Shown piece after piece: positions 6,804-14,448 of a stretch of DNA of 24,929 nucleotides. The notes under the pieces were generated by a model. That model saw only the letters and a program-made list of their open reading frames with translations, searched no databases and was not told the DNA's origin. The stretch lies in assembly GCA_002390025.1 (NCBI GenBank), contig DGRU01000083.1:1419-26347 (forward strand), read 5' to 3'. The position numbers and the translations under genes are program-made. Numbering within the stretch: position 1 is the first letter of the stretch; the number at the start of each line of letters is the position of its first letter. This DNA is from Lachnospiraceae bacterium UBA4380. Lineage in GTDB: Bacteria > Bacillota > Clostridia > Lachnospirales > Lachnospiraceae.

Positions 6804-7991
6804 ATGAAGATATATGCGGACAATGCGGCAACGACGAGAATGAGCAGGACAGCAATTGAAGCTATGATTCCCTATATGGAGAATGTATACGGGAACCCTT
6901 CCAGCCTGTATTCCATCGGGCAGGAAGCCAAAGAGGCGCTTGACCAGGCGCGCGAGCAAGTCGCGGCAGTGATCAACGCAGATCCCAAGGAGATCCTGTT
7001 TACTTCCGGCGGCAGCGAAGCCGACAACCAGGCCCTTCGTTCGGCGGCGGCCATAGGGGCGCGGAAGGGGAAAAAGCACATCATTTCTTCTGCTTTTGAA
7101 CATCACGCCATTCTCCACACTCTGAACCGTCTGGAAAAAGAGGGATTTGAAGTCACCCTCCTGCCGGTCCATGAAAACGGTCTGATCGTACCTGCAGAAC
7201 TGGAGGCGGCGATCCGCGAGGACACCTGCCTGGTGACGATTATGACTGCCAACAATGAGATTGGTACGATTCAGCCGATCGGAGAGATCGGAGAGATCTG
7301 CAAAAGGCATGGGGTGATTTTCCACACTGATGCAGTGCAGGCTGTGGGACATCTGCCGATCGATGTGAAAGAGATGAACATCGATATGCTCTCGGCTTCG
7401 GCCCACAAATTCCACGGTCCCAAGGGAGTCGGCTTTCTGTTTGCAAGGAAGGGAATCGCCCTGACGAACCTGATCGAGGGCGGCGCCCAGGAAAAAGGGA
7501 AGCGGGCCGGTACGGAGAATGTCCCCGGGATCATGTCAATGGCAGCTGCACTGAAAGAGGCATCCGACCATCTGGGAGAGAACGCGGCGCACCAGACAGC
7601 CCTGCGGGATCGTCTGATCCGGGGACTTCTGGAGATTCCTCACTCCGCCCTCAACGGAGATGCGCAGAGGCGCCTTCCCGGAAACGCCAATTTCTGTTTC
7701 GAGGGAATCGAAGGCGAATCGCTCCTGCTCCTTCTGGATGACAAGGGAATCAGCGCTTCCTCCGGCAGTGCCTGCACCTCGGGCTCTCTTGATCCCAGCC
7801 ACGTACTCCTGGCAATCGGCCGTGTGCACGATGTGGCCCACGGATCGCTCCGCCTCAGTCTTGGAGAGGATATCACAGAGGAAGAGGTCGACTACATTAT
7901 CCAATCGGTGAAGGAGGTTGTTGAATATCTGCGCAGCTTCTCCCCTGTATGGAGAGATCTGATGGCGGGAAAGACTCCTTTCATTTTGTAA
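6804..7991 (+). CDS. nifS: Cysteine desulfurase (NifS/IscS type)
   Basis: This 395-aa PLP enzyme converts cysteine to alanine and holds the sulfur as a persulfide for transfer to IscU. The fold-type I pattern is complete: ADNAATTRMS near the N-terminus, TSGGSEADNQA, a MTANNEIGTIQP segment, HTDAVQAVGH, and the PLP-binding lysine K202 in SASAHKFHGPKGVGF. The catalytic cysteine C324 lies in SSGSACTSGS, the group I (NifS/IscS) loop, not the SufS form. ATG 6804 has ACGGAG upstream. It is first in a two-gene unit with iscU under a consensus promoter and is divergent from the Rrf2 regulator. There is no iscA, hscBA or ferredoxin gene, which is the usual minimal clostridial arrangement. Confidence 0.95.
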   Translation: MKIYADNAATTRMSRTAIEAMIPYMENVYGNPSSLYSIGQEAKEALDQAREQVAAVINADPKEILFTSGGSEADNQALRSAAAIGARKGKKHIISSAFEHHAILHTLNRLEKEGFEVTLLPVHENGLIVPAELEAAIREDTCLVTIMTANNEIGTIQPIGEIGEICKRHGVIFHTDAVQAVGHLPIDVKEMNIDMLSASAHKFHGPKGVGFLFARKGIALTNLIEGGAQEKGKRAGTENVPGIMSMAAALKEASDHLGENAAHQTALRDRLIRGLLEIPHSALNGDAQRRLPGNANFCFEGIEGESLLLLLDDKGISASSGSACTSGSLDPSHVLLAIGRVHDVAHGSLRLSLGEDITEEEVDYIIQSVKEVVEYLRSFSPVWRDLMAGKTPFIL

Positions 7992-8117
7992 ACAGCCGGT
8001 AACCGGTCCGGCAGGGAGATTATTGGCAGCAGAAGCTGAGTCCATCTTTCCGGAGTCCGGAGTCAGTTGGATGCCGGGACTTCAGAAATGCACTTGCATA
8101 TACGGAGGAAAAACAAA

Positions 8118-8558
8118 ATGGCACTGTACAGTGAGAAGGTAATGGATCATTTCCGCAATCCGCGCAATGTCGGCGTGATCGAGGATGCGAACGCAATCGG
8201 CGAAGTCGGCAACGCAAAGTGCGGAGATATTATGAAGATGTACCTCAAGATAGAGGATGATATCGTAGAGGATGTGAAATTTGAGACTTTCGGATGCGGC
8301 AGCGCAATCGCTTCAAGTTCGATGGCGACCGAGCTGATCAAGGGGAAGCCTTTGAGCGAGGCCATGAACCTGACCAACAAGGCTGTGACCGAGGCCCTGG
8401 ACGGACTTCCTGCATACAAGCTGCACTGTTCGGTGCTGGCGGAGGAGGCAATCCAATCGGCACTGGAGGATTACTATTCCAAATATCCGGAGAAGAGGCC
8501 TGCAGATTTCGCGGCCAGGCCGGCGCATGATCCTCACGAAATTCCTGAGGAGGAATGA
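8118..8558 (+). CDS. iscU: Iron-sulfur cluster assembly scaffold protein IscU/NifU-N
   Basis: This 146-aa scaffold builds nascent Fe-S clusters from sulfur delivered by NifS. The three cluster-ligand cysteines are present: C35 (AKCGD, with the D37 that controls cluster release), C60 (FGCGSAIASSS) and C104 (KLHCSVLAEEAI). It begins with the typical YSEKVMDHFRNPRNVG. ATG 8118 is chosen because ACGGAGGA lies 8 bases upstream and homology starts at ALYSEKV; an upstream in-frame ATG at 8067 would add 17 unrelated residues. The short acidic tail after YSKYPEKRP is not part of the core fold. There is no NifU C-terminal domain or ferredoxin domain, so it is the IscU-like short form. Confidence 0.94.
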   Translation: MALYSEKVMDHFRNPRNVGVIEDANAIGEVGNAKCGDIMKMYLKIEDDIVEDVKFETFGCGSAIASSSMATELIKGKPLSEAMNLTNKAVTEALDGLPAYKLHCSVLAEEAIQSALEDYYSKYPEKRPADFAARPAHDPHEIPEEE

Positions 8559-8969
8559 GGAAACCGGAGAAACAGTACAAACAGCATTTTTATACCGGCG
8601 GCCTGTGACGGGAGCAATATAACAATTGCGTTTCTGCACTGCTTCAGTACCGGATCGGAAGGGAGACGATCCGGTATGCAGGCATGAGACATAGATAATA
8701 TCCCCGGAGAACGTTCATGTGTGATTTGATCAAAAATGTCAGAAATCCTGTTTCATATTTTCGAATGCGTTGGATCTGTAGAAAGGCGGACGGGCAGCAG
8801 TAATCACCGCTCCGCTCTAACGCCTTACTCTGCTCTTTCGCCGTAAAAAATGGAATGAAACCGCAGCTTCTGTCTGAACTCCTCCAGGTTCATGATTTTT
8901 CATAACTTTCATGAACCGGTCATGATCAGCAGAAGCTGCGACTGAGAATAATGAACAGGAGATCAAAAA
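8559..8969 (+). promoter_or_regulatory. Structured 411-base intergenic region upstream of metY
   Basis: No gene is seen. From left to right: a perfect 10-bp inverted repeat taccggatcg/cgatccggta (8648-8676) with no T-run; a weak promoter-like pair TTGATC and CATATT near 8727-8756; a nested pair gcgtt/aacgc (8767-8771, 8819-8823) around gcgga/tccgc (8786-8790, 8811-8815); and a long nested inverted repeat (8862-8940) just before metY. I see no S-box or T-box consensus, so this is not a recognisable SAM riboswitch or T-box leader. Confidence 0.5.
8862..8940 (+). promoter_or_regulatory. Nested inverted repeat in the metY leader
   Basis: The outer arms cgcagcttctg (8862-8872) and cagaagctgcg (8930-8940) are perfectly complementary, and a further ctga/tcag pairs after a one-base bulge. 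The inner arms ggttcatga (8887-8895) and tcatgaacc (8909-8917) form a second 9-bp stem inside. The 3' arm ends 29 bases before the metY ATG. Such a two-tier stem with internal loops is compatible with a regulatory leader RNA for methionine or cysteine metabolism, but no known family is recognised. Confidence 0.55.
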
Positions 8970-10250
8970 ATGAGTAATTATAAATTCGAAACACTTCAGC
9001 TGCATGTAGGTCAGGAGCAGGCGGATCCCGCAACAGATTCAAGGGCTGTGCCGATTTATCAGACAACCTCCTATGTGTTCCGCAACAGCCAGCACGCTGC
9101 GGACCGCTTCGGTCTGGCCGATCCCGGAAATATTTATGGAAGACTGACAAATTCCACCCAGGAAGTACTGGAGAAGAGGCTTGCCGCCCTGGAAGGCGGA
9201 AGCGCAGCTCTGGCAGTGGCTTCGGGCGCGGCAGCTATCACATATACGATCGAGGCACTTGCGGCAAACGGCGGTCATATTGTCGCACAGAAAACCATTT
9301 ACGGCGGCAGCTTTAACCTGCTTGCCCACACGCTCCCCCAGTACGGAGTAACAACGACTTTTGTGGACGCGCACAATCTGGAAGAGGTTGAGGCGGCCAT
9401 TCAGGACAATACCAGGGCGGTCTATCTGGAGACCCTGGGCAACCCCAACAGTGATATTCCGGATATTGACGCGATCGCGGAAATCGCACACAGACACGGT
9501 CTTCCGCTGGTCATTGACAATACTTTCGGAACCCCCTATCTGATCAGGCCGATCGAGCACGGAGCCGATATTGTGGTCCACTCCGCTACCAAATTCATCG
9601 GCGGCCACGGTACGACCCTGGGCGGAGTCATCGTGGAATCCGGAAAATTCGACTGGAAGGCGGGCGGCAAATATCCGCAGATCGCTGAAGCCAATCCCAG
9701 CTACCACGGCATTTCATTTTACGATGCAGTCGGACCCGCAGCCTTTGTGACTTATATCCGGGCCATCCTGCTGCGCGATACAGGCGCCGCGATCTCTCCT
9801 TTTAACGCTTTCCTCCTCCTGCAGGGTGTGGAGACCCTGTCTCTTCGGCTGGAAAGGCATGCGGAAAACACAGCCAAAGTCGTAGACTATTTACACAATC
9901 ATCCGCTGGTGGAAAAGGTCAATCACCCTTCTCTTCCTGACCATCCGGATTATGAATTATATCAGAAGTATTTCCCGAACGGCGGAGCCTCTATTTTTAC
10001 CTTTGAGATCAAGGGCGGAAAAGAAGCAGCCTGGAAATTTATCGACAACCTCGAGATCTTTTCTCTTCTGGCAAATGTGGCAGATGTAAAGAGTCTGGTG
10101 ATCCATCCCGCGTCCACGACGCACTCCCAGCTCTCCGAAGAAGAGCTTCTGGATCAGGGCATTACCCCCGGCACGATCCGTCTTTCCATCGGCACGGAGC
10201 ATATCGATGATATCATCGCGGATCTGGAAAAAGGTTTCGCAGCTGTATGA
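8970..10250 (+). CDS. metY: O-acetyl-L-homoserine sulfhydrylase
   Basis: This 426-aa enzyme of the Cys/Met-metabolism PLP family makes L-homocysteine from O-acetylhomoserine and sulfide. Its length and the opening FETLQLHVGQEQADPATDSRAVPIYQ-type segment fit the MetY group, not the shorter (about 380 aa) cystathionine gamma-synthase and lyase enzymes. PLP lysine K208 lies in VVHSATKFIGGHG. Also visible are LEGGSAALAVASGAAAI, the ETLGNPNSDIPDI loop and the C-terminal VIHPASTTHSQL and PGTIRLSIGTEHIDD motifs. ATG 8970 has CAGGAGATC upstream. It lies between the Fe-S pair and cysK, forming a sulfur-assimilation cluster. It may use sulfide directly, so it competes with or complements CysK. Confidence 0.93.
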   Translation: MSNYKFETLQLHVGQEQADPATDSRAVPIYQTTSYVFRNSQHAADRFGLADPGNIYGRLTNSTQEVLEKRLAALEGGSAALAVASGAAAITYTIEALAANGGHIVAQKTIYGGSFNLLAHTLPQYGVTTTFVDAHNLEEVEAAIQDNTRAVYLETLGNPNSDIPDIDAIAEIAHRHGLPLVIDNTFGTPYLIRPIEHGADIVVHSATKFIGGHGTTLGGVIVESGKFDWKAGGKYPQIAEANPSYHGISFYDAVGPAAFVTYIRAILLRDTGAAISPFNAFLLLQGVETLSLRLERHAENTAKVVDYLHNHPLVEKVNHPSLPDHPDYELYQKYFPNGGASIFTFEIKGGKEAAWKFIDNLEIFSLLANVADVKSLVIHPASTTHSQLSEEELLDQGITPGTIRLSIGTEHIDDIIADLEKGFAAV

Positions 10251-10282
10251 TCAGCTTTTCCCCAATTTGGGGGAGGATCCTG

Positions 10283-10420
10283 CTGTCCTGCGGAGGCAGT
10301 TTCCTGCAGGCTGTCCTGCAGGGGCGATTTCCCGCAGGCTGTCCTGCAGAGGCAGTTCCCGCAGGCTGTCCTGCAGAGGCGGTTTCCTGCAGGCTGTCCT
10401 GCAGAGGTGATTTCCTGCAG
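10283..10420 (+). repeat. 28-bp self-complementary tandem repeat array between metY and cysK
   Basis: The phrase ctgtcctgc starts at 10283, 10311, 10339, 10366 and 10394, a period of 28, 28, 27 and 28 bp, giving about five units. Most units contain an 8-bp palindrome cctgcagg, then ctgt, then cctgcag, so each can fold into a small hairpin with a 4-nt loop. The array begins 33 bases after the metY stop and ends before the cysK promoter. Two units carry the variant cccgcagg. It is not CRISPR-like: there are no spacers. Confidence 0.85.
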
Positions 10421-10447
10421 GAATGGAATGCAGCAGTGCGGTAAGTC

Positions 10448-10475
10448 TTTTCAGAATGAAAAGAACGTGTATAAT
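10448..10475 (+). promoter_or_regulatory. Candidate cysK promoter
   Basis: TTTTCA (10448-10453), a 16-bp spacer and a perfect TATAAT (10470-10475) lie after the repeat array. This suggests cysK has its own start, about 60 bases of leader, and need not be co-transcribed with metY. A small gcgg/ccgc stem sits in that leader. Confidence 0.6.
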
Positions 10476-10541
10476 AAGAAGAAGTGACCAAACGCTGAAG
10501 CGGCTCAACGGGTGCCGCAAATACATAAGAGAGGTAGAAAA

Positions 10542-11474
10542 ATGTCAAATATTTACAAGGGAATGCTGGGACTGATCGGAAATACTCCTCTTGTAGAGGT
10601 TGTAAATATTGAGAAGGAGCTGGGACTGGAAGCTACCGTCCTGGTAAAACTGGAATATCTGAATCCCGCAGGCAGTGTCAAGGACAGAGTGGCCAAGGCC
10701 ATGATCGAGGACGCGGAGGAGAAGGGTCTTCTGAAAGAGGGTTCTGTCATTATCGAGCCCACTTCGGGAAATACAGGAATCGGCCTTGCAGCCATTGCGG
10801 CGGGCAAGGGCTATCGCACGATCCTGACCATGCCGGAGACCATGAGCGTGGAGCGCAGGAACATTCTGAAGGCATACGGTGCGGAAATCGTTCTGACCGA
10901 GGGCGCCAAGGGTATGACGGGCGCCATTCAGAAGGCGGAGGAGCTGGCTAAGGAGATCCCCGGCGGCTTTATCCCCGGACAGTTCGTCAACCCTGCAAAT
11001 CCCGCTGTGCACAAGGCGACCACCGGTCCCGAGATCTGGAAGGATACAGACGGCAAGGTGGACATCCTGATCGCGGGCGTCGGCACGGGCGGCACGCTGA
11101 CAGGCACTGGTGAGTACCTCAAGGAGCAGAATCCGGATGTCAAGGTTGTTGCACTTGAGCCCGAGGATTCCCCGGTCCTGTCCGAAGGCAAGGCCGGCCC
11201 CCACAAGATTCAGGGTATCGGCGCCGGTTTTGTGCCGGATGTCCTCAACACCGGGATCTACGATGAGATCTTTAAGGCAGCAGGAGATGATGCTTTCTCG
11301 GCAGCCAAACTCCTGGCAAAGAAAGAAGGCATTTCGGTCGGTATTTCCTCCGGCGCTGCCCTGCACGGCGCGATCGAGCTGGCAAAGCGCCCTGAGAATA
11401 AGGGGAAAGTGATTGTGGCAGTCCTGCCTGACAGCGGCGACAGGTATTATTCCACAGCCCTGTTTACAGAATAA
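10542..11474 (+). CDS. cysK: Cysteine synthase A (O-acetylserine sulfhydrylase)
   Basis: This 310-aa fold-type II PLP enzyme makes L-cysteine from O-acetylserine and sulfide. The PLP lysine K47 is in NPAGSVKDR, the substrate loop TSGNTG is at residues 74-79, and the phosphate-binding glycine loop is [10 protein letters not shown]. The C-terminus ends with [17 protein letters not shown], the usual CysK ending. ATG 10542 has GAGAGG 7 bases upstream; an upstream in-frame ATG at 10512 lacks such a site. No serine acetyltransferase (cysE) gene is in the window. Cysteine from this enzyme is the direct substrate of the nearby NifS, so the block links sulfide assimilation to Fe-S assembly. Confidence 0.95.
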   Translation: MSNIYKGMLGLIGNTPLVEVVNIEKELGLEATVLVKLEYLNPAGSVKDRVAKAMIEDAEEKGLLKEGSVIIEPTSGNTGIGLAAIAAGKGYRTILTMPETMSVERRNILKAYGAEIVLTEGAKGMTGAIQKAEELAKEIPGGFIPGQFVNPANPAVHKATTGPEIWKDTDGKVDILIAGVGTGGTLTGTGEYLKEQNPDVKVVALEPEDSPVLSEGKAGPHKIQGIGAGFVPDVLNTGIYDEIFKAAGDDAFSAAKLLAKKEGISVGISSGAALHGAIELAKRPENKGKVIVAVLPDSGDRYYSTALFTE

Positions 11475-11506
11475 AAAGTTTTACAGAATAAAATAAAGAA
11501 AGAGTC

Positions 11507-11543
11507 AAAAAACCGAGCGATAAAGAGTCATCGCTCGGTTTTT
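11507..11543. terminator. Intrinsic terminator after cysK
   Basis: An A-run and ccgagcga (to 11520) pair with tcgctcgg and a T-run (from 11531) around a 10-nt loop. The stem is a perfect 8-bp GC-rich core extended by A-T pairs. It lies about 35 bases after the cysK stop and closes the sulfur block. Confidence 0.9.
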
Positions 11544-11669
11544 GCATATACAGAAATATGCGATTGTATAATTGCAATAAGAAAGGGAAACACACTGCAG
11601 ATTTGCTGTTTTTGATGGAAAGAAAACAAAATATAGTGAAAATACACAGGGTGAGAGGAAGACTATTAG

Positions 11670-11698
11670 TTGAATATGCCGAATCTTTGGTTTATAAT
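11670..11698 (+). promoter_or_regulatory. Promoter of the opp operon
   Basis: TTGAAT (11670-11675), a 17-bp spacer and TATAAT (11693-11698) form a near-consensus sigma-A promoter. The first gene, oppB, starts only at 12148, so the predicted leader is about 440 nt. The 130 bases between the cysK terminator and this promoter are AT-rich and show no gene. Confidence 0.75.
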
Positions 11699-11704
11699 AA
11701 ATGA

Positions 11705-12147
11705 ACGTCTATACATGTTTGATAAAAATAAGTCCGGTCTCTGACACAGTCTCTTTCGTGCTTTCGAGATTTACGAGGCTCGAGTTTCCGACATTTTTAT
11801 CGTTGCAATGTTATGGATAGTACAATTCATATATGCAGTGCGATCGGAGACCGGTGTGCAGAGCGTCACAGCGGTCCTGACGGAAAATGAATCACCACCC
11901 TGACCTTTTCGAACTGTCCTGTTCAGGCAAATGAAAAGGCGGGGAGAACTGTAGACGCGCCACCGCCTTTCGTAACATTCTTCCTGTAATCTTATCTTCA
12001 GGTTTGTCGCGGAATCCGATGTGATGAAGCATGATGTGATAAATCACGATGTGATGAATCACCATGTGAAGTATCACATTGTGTACGCACGCATCATTGT
12101 TTTCCGTCCCACGCGCAGAACACGCTCTGGAACGGAGATTTTTTCTT
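11705..12147 (+). promoter_or_regulatory. Long structured leader of the opp operon
   Basis: No convincing gene lies in this stretch. It holds ccggtctc (11734-11741) complementary to gagaccgg (11847-11854), an 8-bp pair aaaggcgg/ccgccttt (11935-11942 with 11963-11970), and a 15-bp repeat array (12018-12092). I do not see the T-box anti-terminator consensus or a known riboswitch core. The length and pairing suggest post-transcriptional control of the transporter, but the ligand or mechanism is unknown. Confidence 0.4.
12018..12092 (+). repeat. 15-bp tandem repeats upstream of oppB
   Basis: Units start at 12018, 12033, 12048, 12063 and, more degenerate, 12078. The consensus is gatgtgatgaatcac. 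The central units contain gtgat-N2-atcac, so each is also a small inverted repeat. The array ends 56 bases before the oppB start. It could be an array of protein-binding sites or a replication-slippage product; neither can be decided from one sequence. Confidence 0.8.
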
Positions 12148-13074
12148 ATGAATCCCAAAACAATCAGTTACATCATCAAACGTCTGATCCTGGCTGTCTT
12201 TACGGTCTGGGTCGTATTTACGCTGACCTTTTTTATCATGCATGCAGTTCCCGGCGGACCGTTTGTGGGTGAAAAGGCTATTTCGAAGGCTGCGCAGCAG
12301 GCGCTGGAGGCAAAGTACGGTCTCGACAAGCCCCTGAGCACCCAGTATTTCACTTACCTCAATGATGTCGTACATCTGCGCTTTGGGCCATCCCTCAAGC
12401 AGAGGGGACGTATGGTCATAGACATCATGGCGGACGGCCTCAAGACCAGCGCAAAGCTCGGCGTTGTGGCAGCAGTACTGGCTCTGGTCATCGGTGTTGT
12501 TCTGGGAGCAGGTGCAGCCCTGCGAAGAAATACGATTCTGGATCGCATTATCATGGTTCTGACGACGGCCTTTGTCTCGATGCCTTCCTTTATTATGGGA
12601 TCGCTTCTATTGGTTGTCTTTGCCATCAAGCTGAAAGTCCTGCCTGCAAACGGCGCGGCAGCGGGAGGCCTGATCCTTCCCATTATCACGCTGATGCTGT
12701 ACCCGATGGCCTATATCACACGTTTGACCCGTTCCTCCATGCTGGATGTACTGGGACAGGATTATATACGTACTGCGAAAGCAAAAGGTGTGCCCGCAGG
12801 TAAGATTATTTTCGGACATGCACTGAAAAATTCGCTGATCCCTGTTATTACCTATTTCGGCCCTATGCTGGCCTATATCGTCACAGGTTCCCTGGTCGTA
12901 GAGCAGATCTTTGCCGTGCCCGGCATCGGCAGGGCATTTGTCAGCAGCATCATCAATCGTGATTACATGATGATCATGGGGACGACGATCGTACTTGCAA
13001 CGCTGATCGTAGTCATGAACCTTGTCAGCGATATCCTGTACAAGGTCGTAGATCCCCGCATTACGCTGGAATAA
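12148..13074 (+). CDS. oppB: Oligopeptide ABC transporter permease OppB/DppB
   Basis: This 308-aa membrane protein of the binding-protein-dependent transport family has the OppB layout: TM1 from ILAVFTVWVVFTLTFFIMHAVPGGPF, an external loop with LSTQYFTYLNDV, then five further TM segments. The EAA cytoplasmic loop contacting the ATPases starts at D205 (DYIRTAKAKGVPAGKIIFGHALKNS, given here only to mark the place). ATG 12148 is chosen because ACGGAGA lies upstream and the protein then begins MNPKTISYIIKRL, the common OppB opening; the 23 codons before it translate repeat DNA. It is the first gene of a five-gene importer operon and pairs with OppC to form the channel. Confidence 0.93.
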   Translation: MNPKTISYIIKRLILAVFTVWVVFTLTFFIMHAVPGGPFVGEKAISKAAQQALEAKYGLDKPLSTQYFTYLNDVVHLRFGPSLKQRGRMVIDIMADGLKTSAKLGVVAAVLALVIGVVLGAGAALRRNTILDRIIMVLTTAFVSMPSFIMGSLLLVVFAIKLKVLPANGAAAGGLILPIITLMLYPMAYITRLTRSSMLDVLGQDYIRTAKAKGVPAGKIIFGHALKNSLIPVITYFGPMLAYIVTGSLVVEQIFAVPGIGRAFVSSIINRDYMMIMGTTIVLATLIVVMNLVSDILYKVVDPRITLE

Positions 13075-13220
13075 AAGCTGTGTCTGGTACGGATTATGCC
13101 GGAGCCGTCAAGACGCCGGAGCACCCGCATGATGATCATGAGAAGGGGATACAGCCCCGGCATCGATCTGGTGCGGAGAGCGGCGGACGGCGATGACATA
13201 GAGGAATAATTGGAGGAAAC

Positions 13221-14285
13221 ATGGACAGCAATTTAAAGAAACTGAGCATGCAGGTAAATCTCGACGACCTGATGCCTGCAAGTGAAAAAGAAAAGGAATA
13301 CATGGTCAAGATGCGGCCTTCCACGACCGCTTTCCAGGATGGCGTGAAGCGTCTGAAGAAAAACAAGGTTGCGATGGTGAGTTTTGCAATCATCATCCTG
13401 ATCACGCTGGCATCGATCCTGGTTCCCATGTTCTGGCCCTATAAATATGAAGCCATGCTGGGTGTCACCCCCGGCAAACCTGTTGACGCATCCTTTAACA
13501 ATCTCAGGCCTTTCGAGTACTCAAAGTCGGAGGAGAAGAGGATCGAGGAAGGGGAGAAGGTCTTTCCCCATGTCTTCGGAACAGATTCCTCCGGACGAGA
13601 TTATTTTATCCGAGTGATTTACGGAACACGTATTTCGCTGGCAGTCGGCTTTTTTGCCAGTATCATCGTCCTGGTCATCGGTCTTGTTGTAGGATCGGTT
13701 GCCGGATACGCGGGAGGGATGGTGGATATCATCATCATGCGTATCGTAGATGTCATATATTCGCTGCCGGATATGCTGATGGTCATCCTTCTGGCTTCGG
13801 TCCTGCGTGAACCGCTGGGCAAGGCCCTGGAGGGGACTGTGCTCGAGAAAATCGGCTCCAATATCATATCCCTGTTCATCATCTTCGCGCTTCTGTACTG
13901 GGTCTCCATGTCCCGTCTGATCCGCGGACAGATTCTGTCCCTTCGTGAACAGGAATATGTTCTGGCGGCACAGGCGAGCGGCGCAAAGGGCAGCTGGGTC
14001 ATCCGCAAGCACCTGATCCCCAACTCCATTTCTGTCATTGTTATTTCGACGGCACTGCAGATTCCCAACGCGATCTTCACTGAGAGTTACCTCTCCTTCC
14101 TGGGACTGGGCGTCAATGCCCCCATGCCTTCTCTCGGCTCGCTGGCATCGGATGCTCTGAACGGACTCAAGTCCTATCCCTATCGACTGGTCATTCCGGC
14201 ACTGGTGATCTCTCTGATCGTGCTCTCCCTGAACCTTTTCGGCGATGGTCTGCGCGATGCATTTGATCCCAAGCTGAACGGTTAA
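13221..14285 (+). CDS. oppC: Oligopeptide ABC transporter permease OppC/DppC
   Basis: This 354-aa permease partner of OppB has a cytoplasmic N-terminal extension of about 55 residues and TM1 (VAMVSFAIIILITLASILVPMF). An external loop follows with GTDSSGRDYFIRVIYG, a motif typical of OppC, then five more TM segments. The EAA loop begins near Q244 (QEYVLAAQASGAKG). ATG 13221 has a strong TTGGAGGAAAC site. It is 146 bases after oppB; that gap has no gene. The external loop between TM1 and the GTDSSGRD motif is longer than in enteric OppC, a form common in Firmicutes. Confidence 0.93.
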   Translation: MDSNLKKLSMQVNLDDLMPASEKEKEYMVKMRPSTTAFQDGVKRLKKNKVAMVSFAIIILITLASILVPMFWPYKYEAMLGVTPGKPVDASFNNLRPFEYSKSEEKRIEEGEKVFPHVFGTDSSGRDYFIRVIYGTRISLAVGFFASIIVLVIGLVVGSVAGYAGGMVDIIIMRIVDVIYSLPDMLMVILLASVLREPLGKALEGTVLEKIGSNIISLFIIFALLYWVSMSRLIRGQILSLREQEYVLAAQASGAKGSWVIRKHLIPNSISVIVISTALQIPNAIFTESYLSFLGLGVNAPMPSLGSLASDALNGLKSYPYRLVIPALVISLIVLSLNLFGDGLRDAFDPKLNG

Positions 14286-14298
14286 TGCAGTTGATGAC

Positions 14299-14334
14299 AA
14301 TGCAAGCGATAATGCAAGCAACGATGCAAGCATA
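14299..14334 (+). repeat. 12-bp tandem repeats between oppC and oppD
   Basis: Three units at 14299, 14311 and 14323 follow the pattern aatgcaagc plus three variable bases. A looser relative, aatgcagttgat, overlaps the oppC stop (14284-14295). The rest of the 163-base gap up to oppD shows no gene. Confidence 0.65.
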
Positions 14335-14448
14335 AAGGCTTTCCGCATTGGAGGCGGACTGTGTCACGGACCGGCTGCACTGCATGCCGGGCAGGCACGG
14401 GATGTTTTGGGACAAGTGGAAAGTGTGCATATAAAAAGAGGAAGAACA

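Noticed and set aside
8559..8969. SAM (S-box) riboswitch or T-box leader before metY
   Set aside because: I could not find the conserved S-box core or the T-box anti-terminator sequence; the structure present is different.
10283..10420. CRISPR array
   Set aside because: Repeats are directly adjacent with no unique spacers and there are no cas genes nearby.
10207..10548. Overlapping frames on both strands in the 28-bp array with repeated Cys/Gly/Pro/Ala peptides
   Set aside because: Repeats with 27/28-bp steps change frame along the array, the frames have no ribosome binding site, and they overlap the metY end.
11892..12158. An 88-codon - strand frame and an 83-codon + strand frame (12021-12272) across the 15-bp repeats
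   Set aside because: The apparent repetitive His/Val/Ile peptide is only the translation of the 15-bp DNA repeat; the + frame also runs into oppB in another frame.
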